From the NCBI GenBank assembly GCA_003112755.1, contig BFBT01000001.1:930001-994000 (forward strand): a DNA stretch of 64,000 nt, in the 5' to 3' direction. This document shows positions 43,901-52,420 of the stretch, piece by piece. Below the pieces are notes generated by a model. It had not been told where the DNA came from. It saw only the letters and a list, made by a program, of their open reading frames with translations, and ran no database searches. Position 1 is the stretch's first letter. Each line of letters begins with the position of its first letter. The DNA is from Lawsonibacter asaccharolyticus (GTDB lineage: Bacteria; Bacillota; Clostridia; Oscillospirales; Oscillospiraceae). A program made the position numbers and the translations under genes.

Positions 43901-44877
43901 GTCTCAGTTCCCTCCGGATAAAGTGTTTCGAAGTCCACAGTATGGACTTTCAGATACTCCAGCCACTGCTTGCAGTAGTCGCTCTTCAGATGCACCCCGT
44001 CCTTGCTGGCCTCCTCGGGCAGTTCCCCGTTCTCATTGGCAAATTCGGAATACAGGTCCAGAAACACCACCTGCTTTTCCTCTGCCGCTTTCTGCATCAG
44101 GCCGTTGTACACCCGGAGGTGCTCGTTGGTCAGATAGCTGGGGCCGCCAGATGCCGCCACCACCGACTCGTTCAGAGGGATCAGGCCCTGGATGTAGATG
44201 ACCGCGTCGGGCTGGCAAGCCCGGATAGCATCGATGGCGTCACAGTATGCCTGGTAAAAGCCCTCGTCGTTGTAGTAGCCCAGCTCATTGACGCCCAGGG
44301 ACAGGTACACCTTTCCATATTCGCCCAGCTCCAGGGCCTCCAGCAGCGTATAGGCGGTCCCATCAATCGTGATCGCCTTTTTCTCCGCCAGCTTGAAGAT
44401 GGACAGGCCGTTGGAGGTCAGGTTGGTCCCAGTCCCGATCCCACTGTAAAGCAGGAAGCCGTCCGTGCGGGAGTCCCCCACAAAAGCGGCGTCCTCAAAG
44501 TAGGTGTTGTCCACTGCCGGACTCTCCGGCGCGGGCTGGGAGAAGTCGTAGCTGCTCTCTCCGCTGTCTCCCACATGGGCAGGCTTGTCCTCCGGGCTGT
44601 TTGGGACGTTCTGCCCCTGTTCTGATCCGCCGGACAGGGTGGAGGGCTCTCCCTCCGGCACAGCTCCGGCAGGGCCCTCTCCAGGCACATTATGATCCGG
44701 CGCCCCGGAGGGGTCAGCCGCCGGGATACCGGCCTCCGGCTGAGCGCTCTGGGCAGGCGGGTCAGCCGACTGTCCCTGGGCGGAGCTGCCTGCGCCGGGG
44801 CTGCCGCCGCACCCGGTCAGGCTGGCCGAGATAGCCGCTGCCATCAGGAAACAGAGAAAGGAAGGAAAACGCTTCAT
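43897..44877 (-). CDS. SGNH/GDSL-hydrolase lipoprotein
   Basis: A 326-residue lipoprotein. The signal peptide with lipobox SLTGC (Cys23) is followed by a disordered linker of about 100 residues rich in Pro, Ser, Gly and Glu. The SGNH domain then shows block I FVGDSRTDGF (about 133-142, nucleophile Ser), SLGVNELGYY (block III Gly/Asn), GLIPLN, and a late DGVHLKSDYCKQW with the Asp-His pair. It would remove or transfer acyl groups on surface glycans. It overlaps the DUF4358 gene by 4 bp. The MBOAT acyltransferase often found with such pairs is absent here. Confidence 0.85.
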   Translation of the reverse strand: MKRFPSFLCFLMAAAISASLTGCGGSPGAGSSAQGQSADPPAQSAQPEAGIPAADPSGAPDHNVPGEGPAGAVPEGEPSTLSGGSEQGQNVPNSPEDKPAHVGDSGESSYDFSQPAPESPAVDNTYFEDAAFVGDSRTDGFLLYSGIGTGTNLTSNGLSIFKLAEKKAITIDGTAYTLLEALELGEYGKVYLSLGVNELGYYNDEGFYQAYCDAIDAIRACQPDAVIYIQGLIPLNESVVAASGGPSYLTNEHLRVYNGLMQKAAEEKQVVFLDLYSEFANENGELPEEASKDGVHLKSDYCKQWLEYLKVHTVDFETLYPEGTET

Positions 44878-44928
44878 CAGATTACCTCCAAAAATTCCAG
44901 TCGCATGATTCTCTCTCTTTGCCCCGTC

Positions 44929-45381
44929 TCAGGACCCGGCCGGCCGGTGGTACAGCCGAGGAAACACCGTCCGAAATACAGACGAGGCCAGCATGGCTCC
45001 CACCGCCAGGGCCGCCGCCATCCCAAAGGTGTGCAGCAACTCAGCCAGGAACCGGTCTGTATCTCCCGCCACGCAGTAGCTCATGGCGTAATAGATACCT
45101 CCCCCCGGAACCAGGGGGAGAAGTGCTACCAGCAGATAGCCGGTCACCGGGCAGCGGCGCAGCCGGGCCATGATCTCCGAAAAGACGCCTATGGCCACCG
45201 CAGCCAGGAATGCGGCCACGATGCTGCTGCCCGCCAGCAGATACACCAGCCAGCCCAGTCCTCCCCCGAAGCCGCAGATCAGCTTTCCTACGCCGTGGAT
45301 GTTGAAGACCAGTGTAAAGCCTACGCAGGCCAGAAAGGCCCAGAGGCAGGGCAAGACATAGTCCAGAAAAATTCGCTCCAT
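44929..45381 (-). CDS. ThrE-type exporter, small membrane subunit
   Basis: A 150-residue protein with four to five membrane segments and the ThrE_2 pattern (ACVGFTLVFNIHGVGKLICG; GLGWLVYLLAGSSIVAAFLA; TGYLLVALLPLVPGGGIYYA with the conserved PGG). It supplies the second half of a split threonine/serine exporter; the larger subunit ends 21 bp upstream. The start at 45381 is an ATG preceded by AGGTGG. Confidence 0.88.
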   Translation of the reverse strand: MERIFLDYVLPCLWAFLACVGFTLVFNIHGVGKLICGFGGGLGWLVYLLAGSSIVAAFLAAVAIGVFSEIMARLRRCPVTGYLLVALLPLVPGGGIYYAMSYCVAGDTDRFLAELLHTFGMAAALAVGAMLASSVFRTVFPRLYHRPAGS

Positions 45382-45402
45382 CCCGATCCACCTCCAACGG
45401 TC

Positions 45403-46164
45403 CTAAAGCATCTGGCCGATGGCCAGCCCCACCACCGTGCCCAGGGCAATGGCCGAAGCCACCAGGATGGCGTCCGCTGTCCGGCTCAGGCCCGAGATGA
45501 TGTCCCCGGCCATGATCTCCCGCATGGCGTTGGTCAGCGCCACACCGGGCACCAGCACCATCAGCACACCGATAGTCACAGTATCCACGTCGTATCCGAA
45601 GCCCAGGCGCACCAGCAGCAGGGAGAGCAGCGAGCCCACTGTGCTGCATACTACGGTGCGGAAGAAGCTGTTGCTCCCAATGAACCGCCCCCCATATAAA
45701 AGGCAGATCCCTACCGCCAAGCCGCACACGAAAGCACACAGGCCGTCCAGGAAATGACCTCCGAATAGAAGGGTGAAAAAAGCGGGGGCCAAACCATACC
45801 CCATCAGTACCTGATGGGACGAGTAGCGGGGATACCCTCTCTCCAGGGCGGAGACCAAGCTCTGGGCATCCTCCAGTGGTGGGACCTGGCTGCATAGATG
45901 CCGGCACAGGTCGTTGCACCGCTCCAGCAGCTCAATGTCTGTCCCATGGCCCGGGATGCGCCGCATCCGGGTGATAGGATGCCCCTGGGGCGTAGTCACG
46001 CTGACGATGATGCAATTCGGGATGGCAAACACCTCCGGCCGCTCCAGGCCATAGGCATTCAGCACCCGATGCATGGATTCCTCCACCCGGTAGATCTCCG
46101 CCCCGCTGGCCATCAGCTGGTATCCCAGATCCGTGGTCAGATTGAGCAGTCTGTCATAGTCCAT
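45403..46164 (-). CDS. ThrE-type threonine/serine exporter, large subunit
   Basis: A 253-residue protein. The soluble N-terminal domain (1-115) resembles ThrE cytosolic regions (QLMASGAEIYRVEESMHRVL; NCIIVSVTTPQGHPITRMRR). Five membrane segments follow, with GVLMVLVPGVALTNAMREIM and DIISGLSRTADAILVASAIA. With the small subunit it makes a complete ThrE-like exporter for Thr/Ser or small metabolites. The ATG at 46164 follows GGAGGAGG; the frame upstream lacks a ribosome site. Confidence 0.9.
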   Translation of the reverse strand: MDYDRLLNLTTDLGYQLMASGAEIYRVEESMHRVLNAYGLERPEVFAIPNCIIVSVTTPQGHPITRMRRIPGHGTDIELLERCNDLCRHLCSQVPPLEDAQSLVSALERGYPRYSSHQVLMGYGLAPAFFTLLFGGHFLDGLCAFVCGLAVGICLLYGGRFIGSNSFFRTVVCSTVGSLLSLLLVRLGFGYDVDTVTIGVLMVLVPGVALTNAMREIMAGDIISGLSRTADAILVASAIALGTVVGLAIGQML

Positions 46165-46345
46165 AGCCTCCCCCTCCTCCTGCAACAGAATACCGGGTTT
46201 CACTGCCGGATGCAAGCAACAATTTTGTTACAATCCCCGCGCCACGGGGCCATGCAGAGAGAAGGGGCCCTTCTACCTAGTTCAGACGGTCATGACGCCA
46301 GAAAAGTTTTCTGTTGGTCGATTTTTTCTTTTTAAACAGGCAGAA

Positions 46346-46388
46346 GCGGCTGAGATCTCCGCGCAGAGACCCCAGCCGCTTTTTCTTT
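46346..46388. terminator. Hairpin downstream of the MATE gene
   Basis: AGCGGCTG pairs with CAGCCGCT around a loop of about 20 nt. The long T-run follows on the plus strand; on the minus strand, where the MATE transcript ends, the T-tract is weak (TTCTGCCTGTTT). Confidence 0.5.
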
Positions 46389-47822
46389 TCACTGCTCCGT
46401 CGCTTCCGGATGGTGTCCATCCACAGACAGATAGGAGGGACCGCTCCCCTGTACCTTGGCGTACGCCTTTTTCCGGATCGCCAGGAACATGATGATGTGG
46501 ACCGCTCCTGTGATTGCCCAGGTGATGGGATAAGAGATATACAGGTTCCCTGGAACCGGGTCCAGGGGGAACACGAACCAGACCCACAGCAGGCGCAGCA
46601 CACAGGAGCCCAGCAGGGAGACCACCATGGGCACGATAGAATAGCCGATCCCTCTTAGGATGCCCACCATGGTATCCATAATACCACAGATGGCGTACAG
46701 CCGGCCGATATAGGACATCCGCACCAGCCCCTGCTGGATCACGTCCGGCTCCCCAGGTGCGTAGATGCCAAGGAGCTGAGAGCCGAAGAAAAAGGCCAGG
46801 TTACCCAGGATCAGGCCGGTCAGAATCACAAAGCCCTGGCAATAGAGGGCCACCTTGTCCACGCGGTCGCATTTGCCGGCACCATAGTTCTGCCCGCTGA
46901 AGGTCAGGGCGCTCTGATAGAAAGCGTTCATGGCCGCGTAAACGAAGCCCTCGATATTCTGGGCTGCGGCGGACCCCGCCATTACCGTGTCGCCGAAGGA
47001 GTTGATGGAGGACTGGATCACCACATTGGACAGGGAGAAGATGACGCCCTGGAAGCCGGCGGGCAGGCCCACCTGAAAGATCCGACCGATGACCCGCTTG
47101 TTCAAGTGCATCCGGTGAAGGTTCAGGTGCAGCGCCCCGTGCTCCCGCATCAGGCAGCGCAGGATCAGCCAGGCAGAGACATACTGGGAAATGCTGGTGG
47201 CCATGGCGACACCTGCCACATCCAACCTGCAAACGATGACAAAGAACAGGTTCAGCACCACATTGAGCACACCTGCAGCCAGCAGGAAATAGAGCGGGCG
47301 CTGGGTGTCTCCCTTGGCGCGCAGGATGGCACTGCCGAAGTTGTACACCATGGTGGCCGGCATGCCGATGAAGTAAATCCTCAGATACACCGAGGCCAGC
47401 CCGATCACATTTTCCGGGGAGGACATCCACTCCAGCATTTGGCGGGCCATAATGACGCCGAAGATCATCAAGACCACGCCGCTGATCATAGCCAGCAGGA
47501 TTGAGGTGTGCACAGCGCGGTTGGCCTCGGCCTTCCGTCCGGCGCCCAGGTCCTGGGCGACCACCACATTGGCACCCACCGACAGACCTACAAACAGGTT
47601 GACCAGCAGATTGATCAGCGCGGTGTTGGAGCCCACAGCAGCCAGGGACGCCTTTCCGCAGAACTGGCCTACCACCACCACATCCGCCGCATTGAACAGG
47701 AGCTGCAGCAGGCTGGAGGCCATCAGCGGCAGCGCAAACAGCAGGATCTTGTTGGCAAGCGTCCCGTTGCACATATCGATTTCATAGCCCTTGCTCTGTC
47801 TTCTCATGGGTCGATCCGCCAT
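46389..47822 (-). CDS. MATE-family efflux transporter
   Basis: A 477-residue protein with about 12 membrane segments in two related halves (LFALPLMASSLLQLLFNAAD; GANVVVAQDLGAGRKAEANR; the second half begins IFQVGLPAGFQGVIFSLSNV and includes AAQNIEGFVYAAMNAFYQSA and SGQNYGAGKCDRV). It would export drugs or cationic metabolites using an ion gradient. The ATG at 47822 is very close to its AAAGGA site; a second in-frame ATG at 47807 is possible. A disordered tail of about 20 residues ends the protein. Confidence 0.92.
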   Translation of the reverse strand: MADRPMRRQSKGYEIDMCNGTLANKILLFALPLMASSLLQLLFNAADVVVVGQFCGKASLAAVGSNTALINLLVNLFVGLSVGANVVVAQDLGAGRKAEANRAVHTSILLAMISGVVLMIFGVIMARQMLEWMSSPENVIGLASVYLRIYFIGMPATMVYNFGSAILRAKGDTQRPLYFLLAAGVLNVVLNLFFVIVCRLDVAGVAMATSISQYVSAWLILRCLMREHGALHLNLHRMHLNKRVIGRIFQVGLPAGFQGVIFSLSNVVIQSSINSFGDTVMAGSAAAQNIEGFVYAAMNAFYQSALTFSGQNYGAGKCDRVDKVALYCQGFVILTGLILGNLAFFFGSQLLGIYAPGEPDVIQQGLVRMSYIGRLYAICGIMDTMVGILRGIGYSIVPMVVSLLGSCVLRLLWVWFVFPLDPVPGNLYISYPITWAITGAVHIIMFLAIRKKAYAKVQGSGPSYLSVDGHHPEATEQ

Positions 47823-48358
47823 TCCTTTCCATCTATCCCGAAAGCTTCAGACCTTCTCTGGTCACACTCTATCTCTACTATATAATCCTTAACACACTCC
47901 CGCCCACTTTTCAAGGCCCTTCTTCCCATTTCTCTGAAATTTCCTCTATTCGCCTGTCCGCCGCTAAGTTTTTCACAAAATTTCCGTTACTTTTACAAGG
48001 TTCCTACTCCGCTTCTCTCCTTGTCCCTCAAGCGCAGGAGATGCTCCGGCCTGCGGGACTCCCTATGTGCTATGCAATTTGAATTTTCGTCTACCAAAAG
48101 TCTACCAAAAAAGGGCGGCGGTGGCCTGGAGTTTCAGGGCCTTGCTGCCCCTTCTGTTTTCATGTGTCTACCAAATGTCTACCAGGGAAACTTTTTAGGC
48201 GTAATCTCGGGGATTTTTCCCTTGATCTCCCCCTTTTTATAACCAATTCCTCCTGTGTCAGAAGTGTTGTACAGGCATAGTGGGCCGAAATGTTCTGGAA
48301 AAGGCCCAGTTTGTCAGAAAACAGCGACTTTTGTCAATATAAAAAGGAGGAATATCCA
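47823..48358. other. Upstream region of SLH gene 2 with paired TCTACCAAA repeats
   Basis: No gene is seen in these 536 bp. GTCTACCAAAA is directly repeated at 48089-48110 (11-bp period), and the same word recurs as a second pair at 48166-48184 (12-bp period). This resembles paired protein-binding sites or a remnant of a recombination locus. A GGGCC/GGCCC hairpin lies at 48282-48307. Unlike SLH gene 1, no convincing sigma-A promoter is found before the ribosome site at 48346. Confidence 0.5.
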
Positions 48359-51300
48359 ATGAGAAACCTGAAGCGTGCTCTCAGCCTGGCTCTGGCTTCC
48401 GTTATGCTCCTGGGCATGATGGTCGTGGGCTCCAGCGCTAAGGGTATCGACGATTTCACCGACAAGGCCGAGATCGTCAATCAGGATGCCGTGGCGGTCA
48501 CCTCTGCCATCGGCATGTTCGAGGGCTACGAGGACGGGTCCTTCGGCCCCGAGAACGTAGTCACCCGCGCCGAGATGGCGGTCATCATCTGCACCATGCT
48601 GTATGGCGCCGGTGTGAACGTCAACCAGTTCGCGGAGACCAGCGTGTTCACCGACGTCCCCGCCTGGGCGCAGGGCTATGTGAACCTGTGCTCCAGCCTG
48701 GGCATCGTGGCCGGCGTGGGCGACGGCAAGTTCGACCCCAACGCCACCGTGACCACCGCGCAGGCTGTGCTGATGCTGTGCCGCGCCCTGGGCTACTTCC
48801 AGAGCGCCGCTGACTTCGGCAATGACTGGATGCTGGCCGCCACCGCCAAGGGCACCGCTCTGGGCCTGTATGGCGACCTGAAGCTCACCGCCAACGCCGG
48901 GCTGACCCGCGACAACGTGGCTGAGCTGGTGTTCAACGCCCTGACCAAGGCCGTGCCTGTTCAGTACAACGAGCTGCTGGGTGTGTACTACAACGAGAAC
49001 CAGGGCATCATCTACTCCCTGGAGTTCAACTACCTGCAGACCCTGGGCTACAAGAACTTCGACCTGGTCTATAAGACCGACACCGAGACCATCTATGGCC
49101 GTCCCGCCACCACCTGGGGCACCGGCTCTTACAATGTCAAGACCGATGCCGGCGACACCAGCAAGACCGATACTCTGACCGAGGACGGCGGCCTGATCGC
49201 CTCCATGGTCCGCATGCTGGACAAGGACGAGATCATCACCGTTCCCAACACCCCCACCTACACCTATACCACCGGCACCGATGAGGACGACGTGTACAAG
49301 GATCTGGGCAAGTCCGTCTGCGACGAGGACGATTATGAGTGGACCGTCTATGTCAACGGCGAGAAGGTCTATGACGAGGGCACCGATGTCGCTGACACCG
49401 TCTATGACAACAGCGTGGGCAACGACGTTCCTGAGCGGGGCGAAGATGCTGACTATCAGTACACCGGCAAGGGCACCGTCACCGAGATCTATGTGGACGA
49501 CGCTGACGCCACTGTCACTGTGGTCGCCATCAACTACTACATGGGCCAGGTCTCCAAGGTGAAGACCGACGACGACGGCGAGTACATCAACGTCAAGGCC
49601 CTGTCCAATCTGAGTCAGGACGACGCCAAACTGGACGACCGCGACTTCTATGTCGAGGGCTATGAGGAGGACGACTACATCGTCTTCACCATCGACCAGA
49701 ACGAGGACGACGACTTCTACATTGCCGAGGTCATCACTCCCGAGGTCGCGACCGGTGAGGTCAGCCGCGTGGAGAACGACCGCGACAGCGACGACACCTA
49801 TCTGAAGCTGGACGACGGCACCAAGTACCCCTACTCCGGTGCATACCACATCGTCTACGATCTGGACAGCAACACCGATGAGCACCCCGAGTTGGGTGAG
49901 GACTACGACCTGTACCTGGATCCCAACGGTTACGTTCTGGGCTTCAAGCTGGCCGGCGAGTCCGAGACCAAGTACCTGTACGTTCAGGACTCCGACGAGG
50001 AGCTGCGCGACTGGGTCGCCCGTGTTGACCTGGCCGACGGCACCAGCCCCAAGGTGGAGCTGAAGGACACCTACAAGAATACCGATGGAGACAGTGTTGA
50101 TATTGCTTGGGACAAGGACGCCTCCGAGCACGTTATCAAGAACGCCACCAATATCGACGAGCGCGTCTGGGCCTACACCGTCAGCGAGAGCAGCAATGTC
50201 TACTCCCTGAAGGAGGTCAACGACAAGTACCTGCCCGCCAAGGTGGATGACGCCTTTGTTGCTGATCCCGATGCCGAGATCAAGAACGGCAAGGCCTATG
50301 TCTCCCAGGGCGACAACGAGTTCATCGTTGACAAGCAGACCATCTTCGTGGACACCATGAACAACGTGGCCTACATCGGCTATGACGAGGTGCCCAACGT
50401 GGAGAAGGCCCAGCTGGCTTATGTCATGGACGGCCGCGTGGCTGAGATCGTCTTCATCCTGGATGGCGAGATCTATGACGAGGACAGCACCTACTTCTAC
50501 CTGACCAGCACCAAGCGCGAGTCCCTGAAGTACGACGGCGACTACTACTGGGAGTACTTCAACGCCTATGTGGACGGCCAGAAGCAGTCCGTGTTCATCG
50601 ACCAGGATCTGAATGCGCTGAAAGAGGGCACCCTGTACAAGGCTGTGAAGACCACCGATGAGCAGTACATCACCGAGTACCGGGAGGTCGCGCTGGAGGA
50701 CAACGTGGTCAACGCCACCGGCGATGACGCCTTCTGGCTGACTACCGCCCAGTCCAAGGAAGTCAAGTTCGACACCGACGACGAGACCGTCTTCGTCTAC
50801 GTGGAGATGGAGCCCAAGAAGCCCGCTGAGTTTGTAAAGGCTGGTTCCTATGCCGCTTATACGGGCGGCTGGAAGTACTCCGTCTCTGAGGGCGGCATCA
50901 GCGACATGATCCTTGAGGATGAGCCCGAGGAGCAGGACGGCATCGACTATCTGACCTACGTCACCGTGGTGGAGAAGGACGAGGAGTACGCCGAGCTGGT
51001 ATATATCATCTATAAGCCCGTGGTGGACCCCATCATCTCTTACACCGTGACTGTCGATGTTGAGAACGCCGACGTGACCATCGACGGCGAGCCCTACACC
51101 GGGCCTGTGAAGGTTGTTGCCGGCACCAAGATCACCGTGGCCGCCACCGCCAAGCCCGGCTACTCCTTTGCTGCGGACCCGAGCGGCGAGTACACTATTA
51201 CTGGAGACCGGACGATCAACGCGAAGGCCACCGCCAACGGCCGCACCATCACTGTGAATGGTAATGCTACTGGCGACAAGGACAGCGCTAAGACCGATGA

Positions 51301-51868
51301 GGAGGTTGTGGTGACACTGACCCCCAAGGAGGGCTACACCATCACTTCTGTTGATTGCAATGTTACCGCCAAGATCGACACCAAGAACTGGACCGTCACC
51401 ATTCCCGCCGGTCTGGAGAACGTGGTAATCGACGTGGATACTGATCCTGACGTGTACACTGTGACTTATGATGAGACCAGCGAGTGGTGGAGCGGTCGTC
51501 ATATGATCAAGACCAGCGGCGAGACCACCATTGAGAGAGACGGTTCTATCACTGTTGAGCTGACCACTGATTTTATCGGTGCGACCAACGCCCAGGTGAA
51601 GGTGACCGGCGCCACTGGCGAGTTCACGAAGGTGAACGGCGTGGATCAGAAGACCGACAGCACCACCATCAGCACTGAAGCTGAACTGAAGGTCCTCCAG
51701 AACCAGTTTGGCACCATCTATTCCGACGCCGCTTGTGAGAATCCTGTGGCCGGAGCTGTCACCCCTAGCATGACTGTGTATTGGATCACCGTCGAGGGCC
51801 AGGCCGCTGTCTGGACCGGGACCATCAGCAATCCCACTGGTAATGTGACTGTTGAGCTGGATGTTTAA
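48359..51868 (+). CDS. SLH-domain surface (S-layer-like) protein 2
   Basis: A 1169-residue exported protein. The signal peptide (LSLALASVMLLGMMVVGSSA) and three SLH repeats (to about residue 205) closely match SLH protein 1. The leader around the ribosome site (AAAGGAGGAATATCCA) is also the same. The body is a different sequence, strongly acidic and rich in Asp, Glu and Tyr. The last 170 residues contain InlB-type beta repeats (TVDVENADVTIDGEPYTGPV; AAATAKPGYSFAADPSGEYT-like). It is anchored to the wall through its SLH domains. The ATG at 48359 is used; upstream in-frame codons have no ribosome site. No clear promoter is visible, so expression may depend on recombination or another factor. 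Confidence 0.92.
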   Translation: MRNLKRALSLALASVMLLGMMVVGSSAKGIDDFTDKAEIVNQDAVAVTSAIGMFEGYEDGSFGPENVVTRAEMAVIICTMLYGAGVNVNQFAETSVFTDVPAWAQGYVNLCSSLGIVAGVGDGKFDPNATVTTAQAVLMLCRALGYFQSAADFGNDWMLAATAKGTALGLYGDLKLTANAGLTRDNVAELVFNALTKAVPVQYNELLGVYYNENQGIIYSLEFNYLQTLGYKNFDLVYKTDTETIYGRPATTWGTGSYNVKTDAGDTSKTDTLTEDGGLIASMVRMLDKDEIITVPNTPTYTYTTGTDEDDVYKDLGKSVCDEDDYEWTVYVNGEKVYDEGTDVADTVYDNSVGNDVPERGEDADYQYTGKGTVTEIYVDDADATVTVVAINYYMGQVSKVKTDDDGEYINVKALSNLSQDDAKLDDRDFYVEGYEEDDYIVFTIDQNEDDDFYIAEVITPEVATGEVSRVENDRDSDDTYLKLDDGTKYPYSGAYHIVYDLDSNTDEHPELGEDYDLYLDPNGYVLGFKLAGESETKYLYVQDSDEELRDWVARVDLADGTSPKVELKDTYKNTDGDSVDIAWDKDASEHVIKNATNIDERVWAYTVSESSNVYSLKEVNDKYLPAKVDDAFVADPDAEIKNGKAYVSQGDNEFIVDKQTIFVDTMNNVAYIGYDEVPNVEKAQLAYVMDGRVAEIVFILDGEIYDEDSTYFYLTSTKRESLKYDGDYYWEYFNAYVDGQKQSVFIDQDLNALKEGTLYKAVKTTDEQYITEYREVALEDNVVNATGDDAFWLTTAQSKEVKFDTDDETVFVYVEMEPKKPAEFVKAGSYAAYTGGWKYSVSEGGISDMILEDEPEEQDGIDYLTYVTVVEKDEEYAELVYIIYKPVVDPIISYTVTVDVENADVTIDGEPYTGPVKVVAGTKITVAATAKPGYSFAADPSGEYTITGDRTINAKATANGRTITVNGNATGDKDSAKTDEEVVVTLTPKEGYTITSVDCNVTAKIDTKNWTVTIPAGLENVVIDVDTDPDVYTVTYDETSEWWSGRHMIKTSGETTIERDGSITVELTTDFIGATNAQVKVTGATGEFTKVNGVDQKTDSTTISTEAELKVLQNQFGTIYSDAACENPVAGAVTPSMTVYWITVEGQAAVWTGTISNPTGNVTVELDV
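48548..48662 (+). repeat. 115-bp inverted identical repeat, copy B (inside SLH gene 2)
   Basis: Identical in all 115 positions to 33335-33449 on the opposite strand. The pair are in inverted orientation, 15.1 kb apart, within divergent genes, so recombination between them would invert the segment carrying both upstream regions. Confidence 0.95.
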
Positions 51869-51898
51869 TTTTAGCTCATATCTCAGCTAAATCCTTAT

Positions 51899-51930
51899 AT
51901 CCCCCGGAGCATTTGCTCCGGGGGATTCTC
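51899..51930 (+). terminator. Terminator of SLH gene 2
   Basis: ATCCCCCGGAGCA pairs perfectly with TGCTCCGGGGGAT, followed by TCTCTC. It lies between the convergent genes, as at the first SLH locus. Confidence 0.75.
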
Positions 51931-52152
51931 TCACTTCCCCTCCAGCTTCTCCACCCGGGCAGACAGGGCGTTGATATCACTGCGCAGCTTATCCAGTACC
52001 GCATTGAGAACGCTGGGGCTGACGATCAGATCCCGCATGGCTTTCAGCGCCCCGTCTATCTTTTGATTATCCGCGTTAAACTCCGTCCGGAGCACCTGGT
52101 CCGCAGCCTCCCATTGATTCAGTCCATAATACTGAGTCTGTCCCCTTGCCAT
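51931..52152 (-). CDS. Short phage-tail-appendage-like protein beside the second SLH gene
   Basis: A 73-residue protein whose N-terminus (QYYGLNQWEAADQVLRTEFN, then ADNQKIDGALKAM) matches the gene at 29498, followed by a short coiled coil (LDKLRSDINALSARVEKLEG). The beta-rich C-terminal domain of the relative is missing, so it may be a truncated paralogue or a minimal form. It is convergent with SLH gene 2, with ends 62 bp apart, mirroring the first locus. The ATG at 52152 follows AGGAGGG. Confidence 0.75.
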   Translation of the reverse strand: MARGQTQYYGLNQWEAADQVLRTEFNADNQKIDGALKAMRDLIVSPSVLNAVLDKLRSDINALSARVEKLEGK

Positions 52153-52223
52153 AAAAAATCCCTCCTGTCCTGACTGGGCCCGCCATATTTGGACCCGCTC
52201 AAAACCGGAGGGAAAGAGCTTTT

Positions 52224-52277
52224 TGTGAGACGTTTCAATACAAATTATGGAAATTAAGCGGGACTATGCCCATTTCT
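52224..52277 (-). promoter_or_regulatory. Conserved upstream element of the tail-like gene, copy 2
   Basis: A 54-bp block that aligns without gaps to 29388-29441 (plus strand). Shared words are AAATGGGCA, ATTTGTATT and AACGTC. It ends 72 bp before the gene's start. Conservation outside the coding region suggests a functional promoter. Confidence 0.65.
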
Positions 52278-52309
52278 GTCCCGCCTCCACAAGCCCCGTG
52301 GGTATTTTT

Positions 52310-52344
52310 GAGGGGCGCATCGTGCGCGCCCCCGCTTTTTCTGG
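52310..52344 (+). terminator. Terminator-like hairpin before the sugar kinase gene
   Basis: GGGGCGC pairs with GCGCCCC, followed by CGCTTTTTC. No plus-strand gene ends just before it; it may be a backup stop for SLH gene 2 transcripts. Confidence 0.5.
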
Positions 52345-52420
52345 ATTTTCTTCTTACTCTCGGATATAATGGAAATACGATCCCGGCCGTGGGCCCCACG
52401 GCCGCTGTGGAGGTGTTTTT

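Noticed and set aside
48314..51502. Very long minus-strand open frame (over 1000 codons) opposite SLH gene 2
   Set aside because: It is the antisense shadow of a GC-rich acidic coding sequence, rich in Val, Gly and Leu, with no ribosome site or recognisable domain. The same applies to the long plus-strand frame opposite SLH gene 1 (31395-33692).
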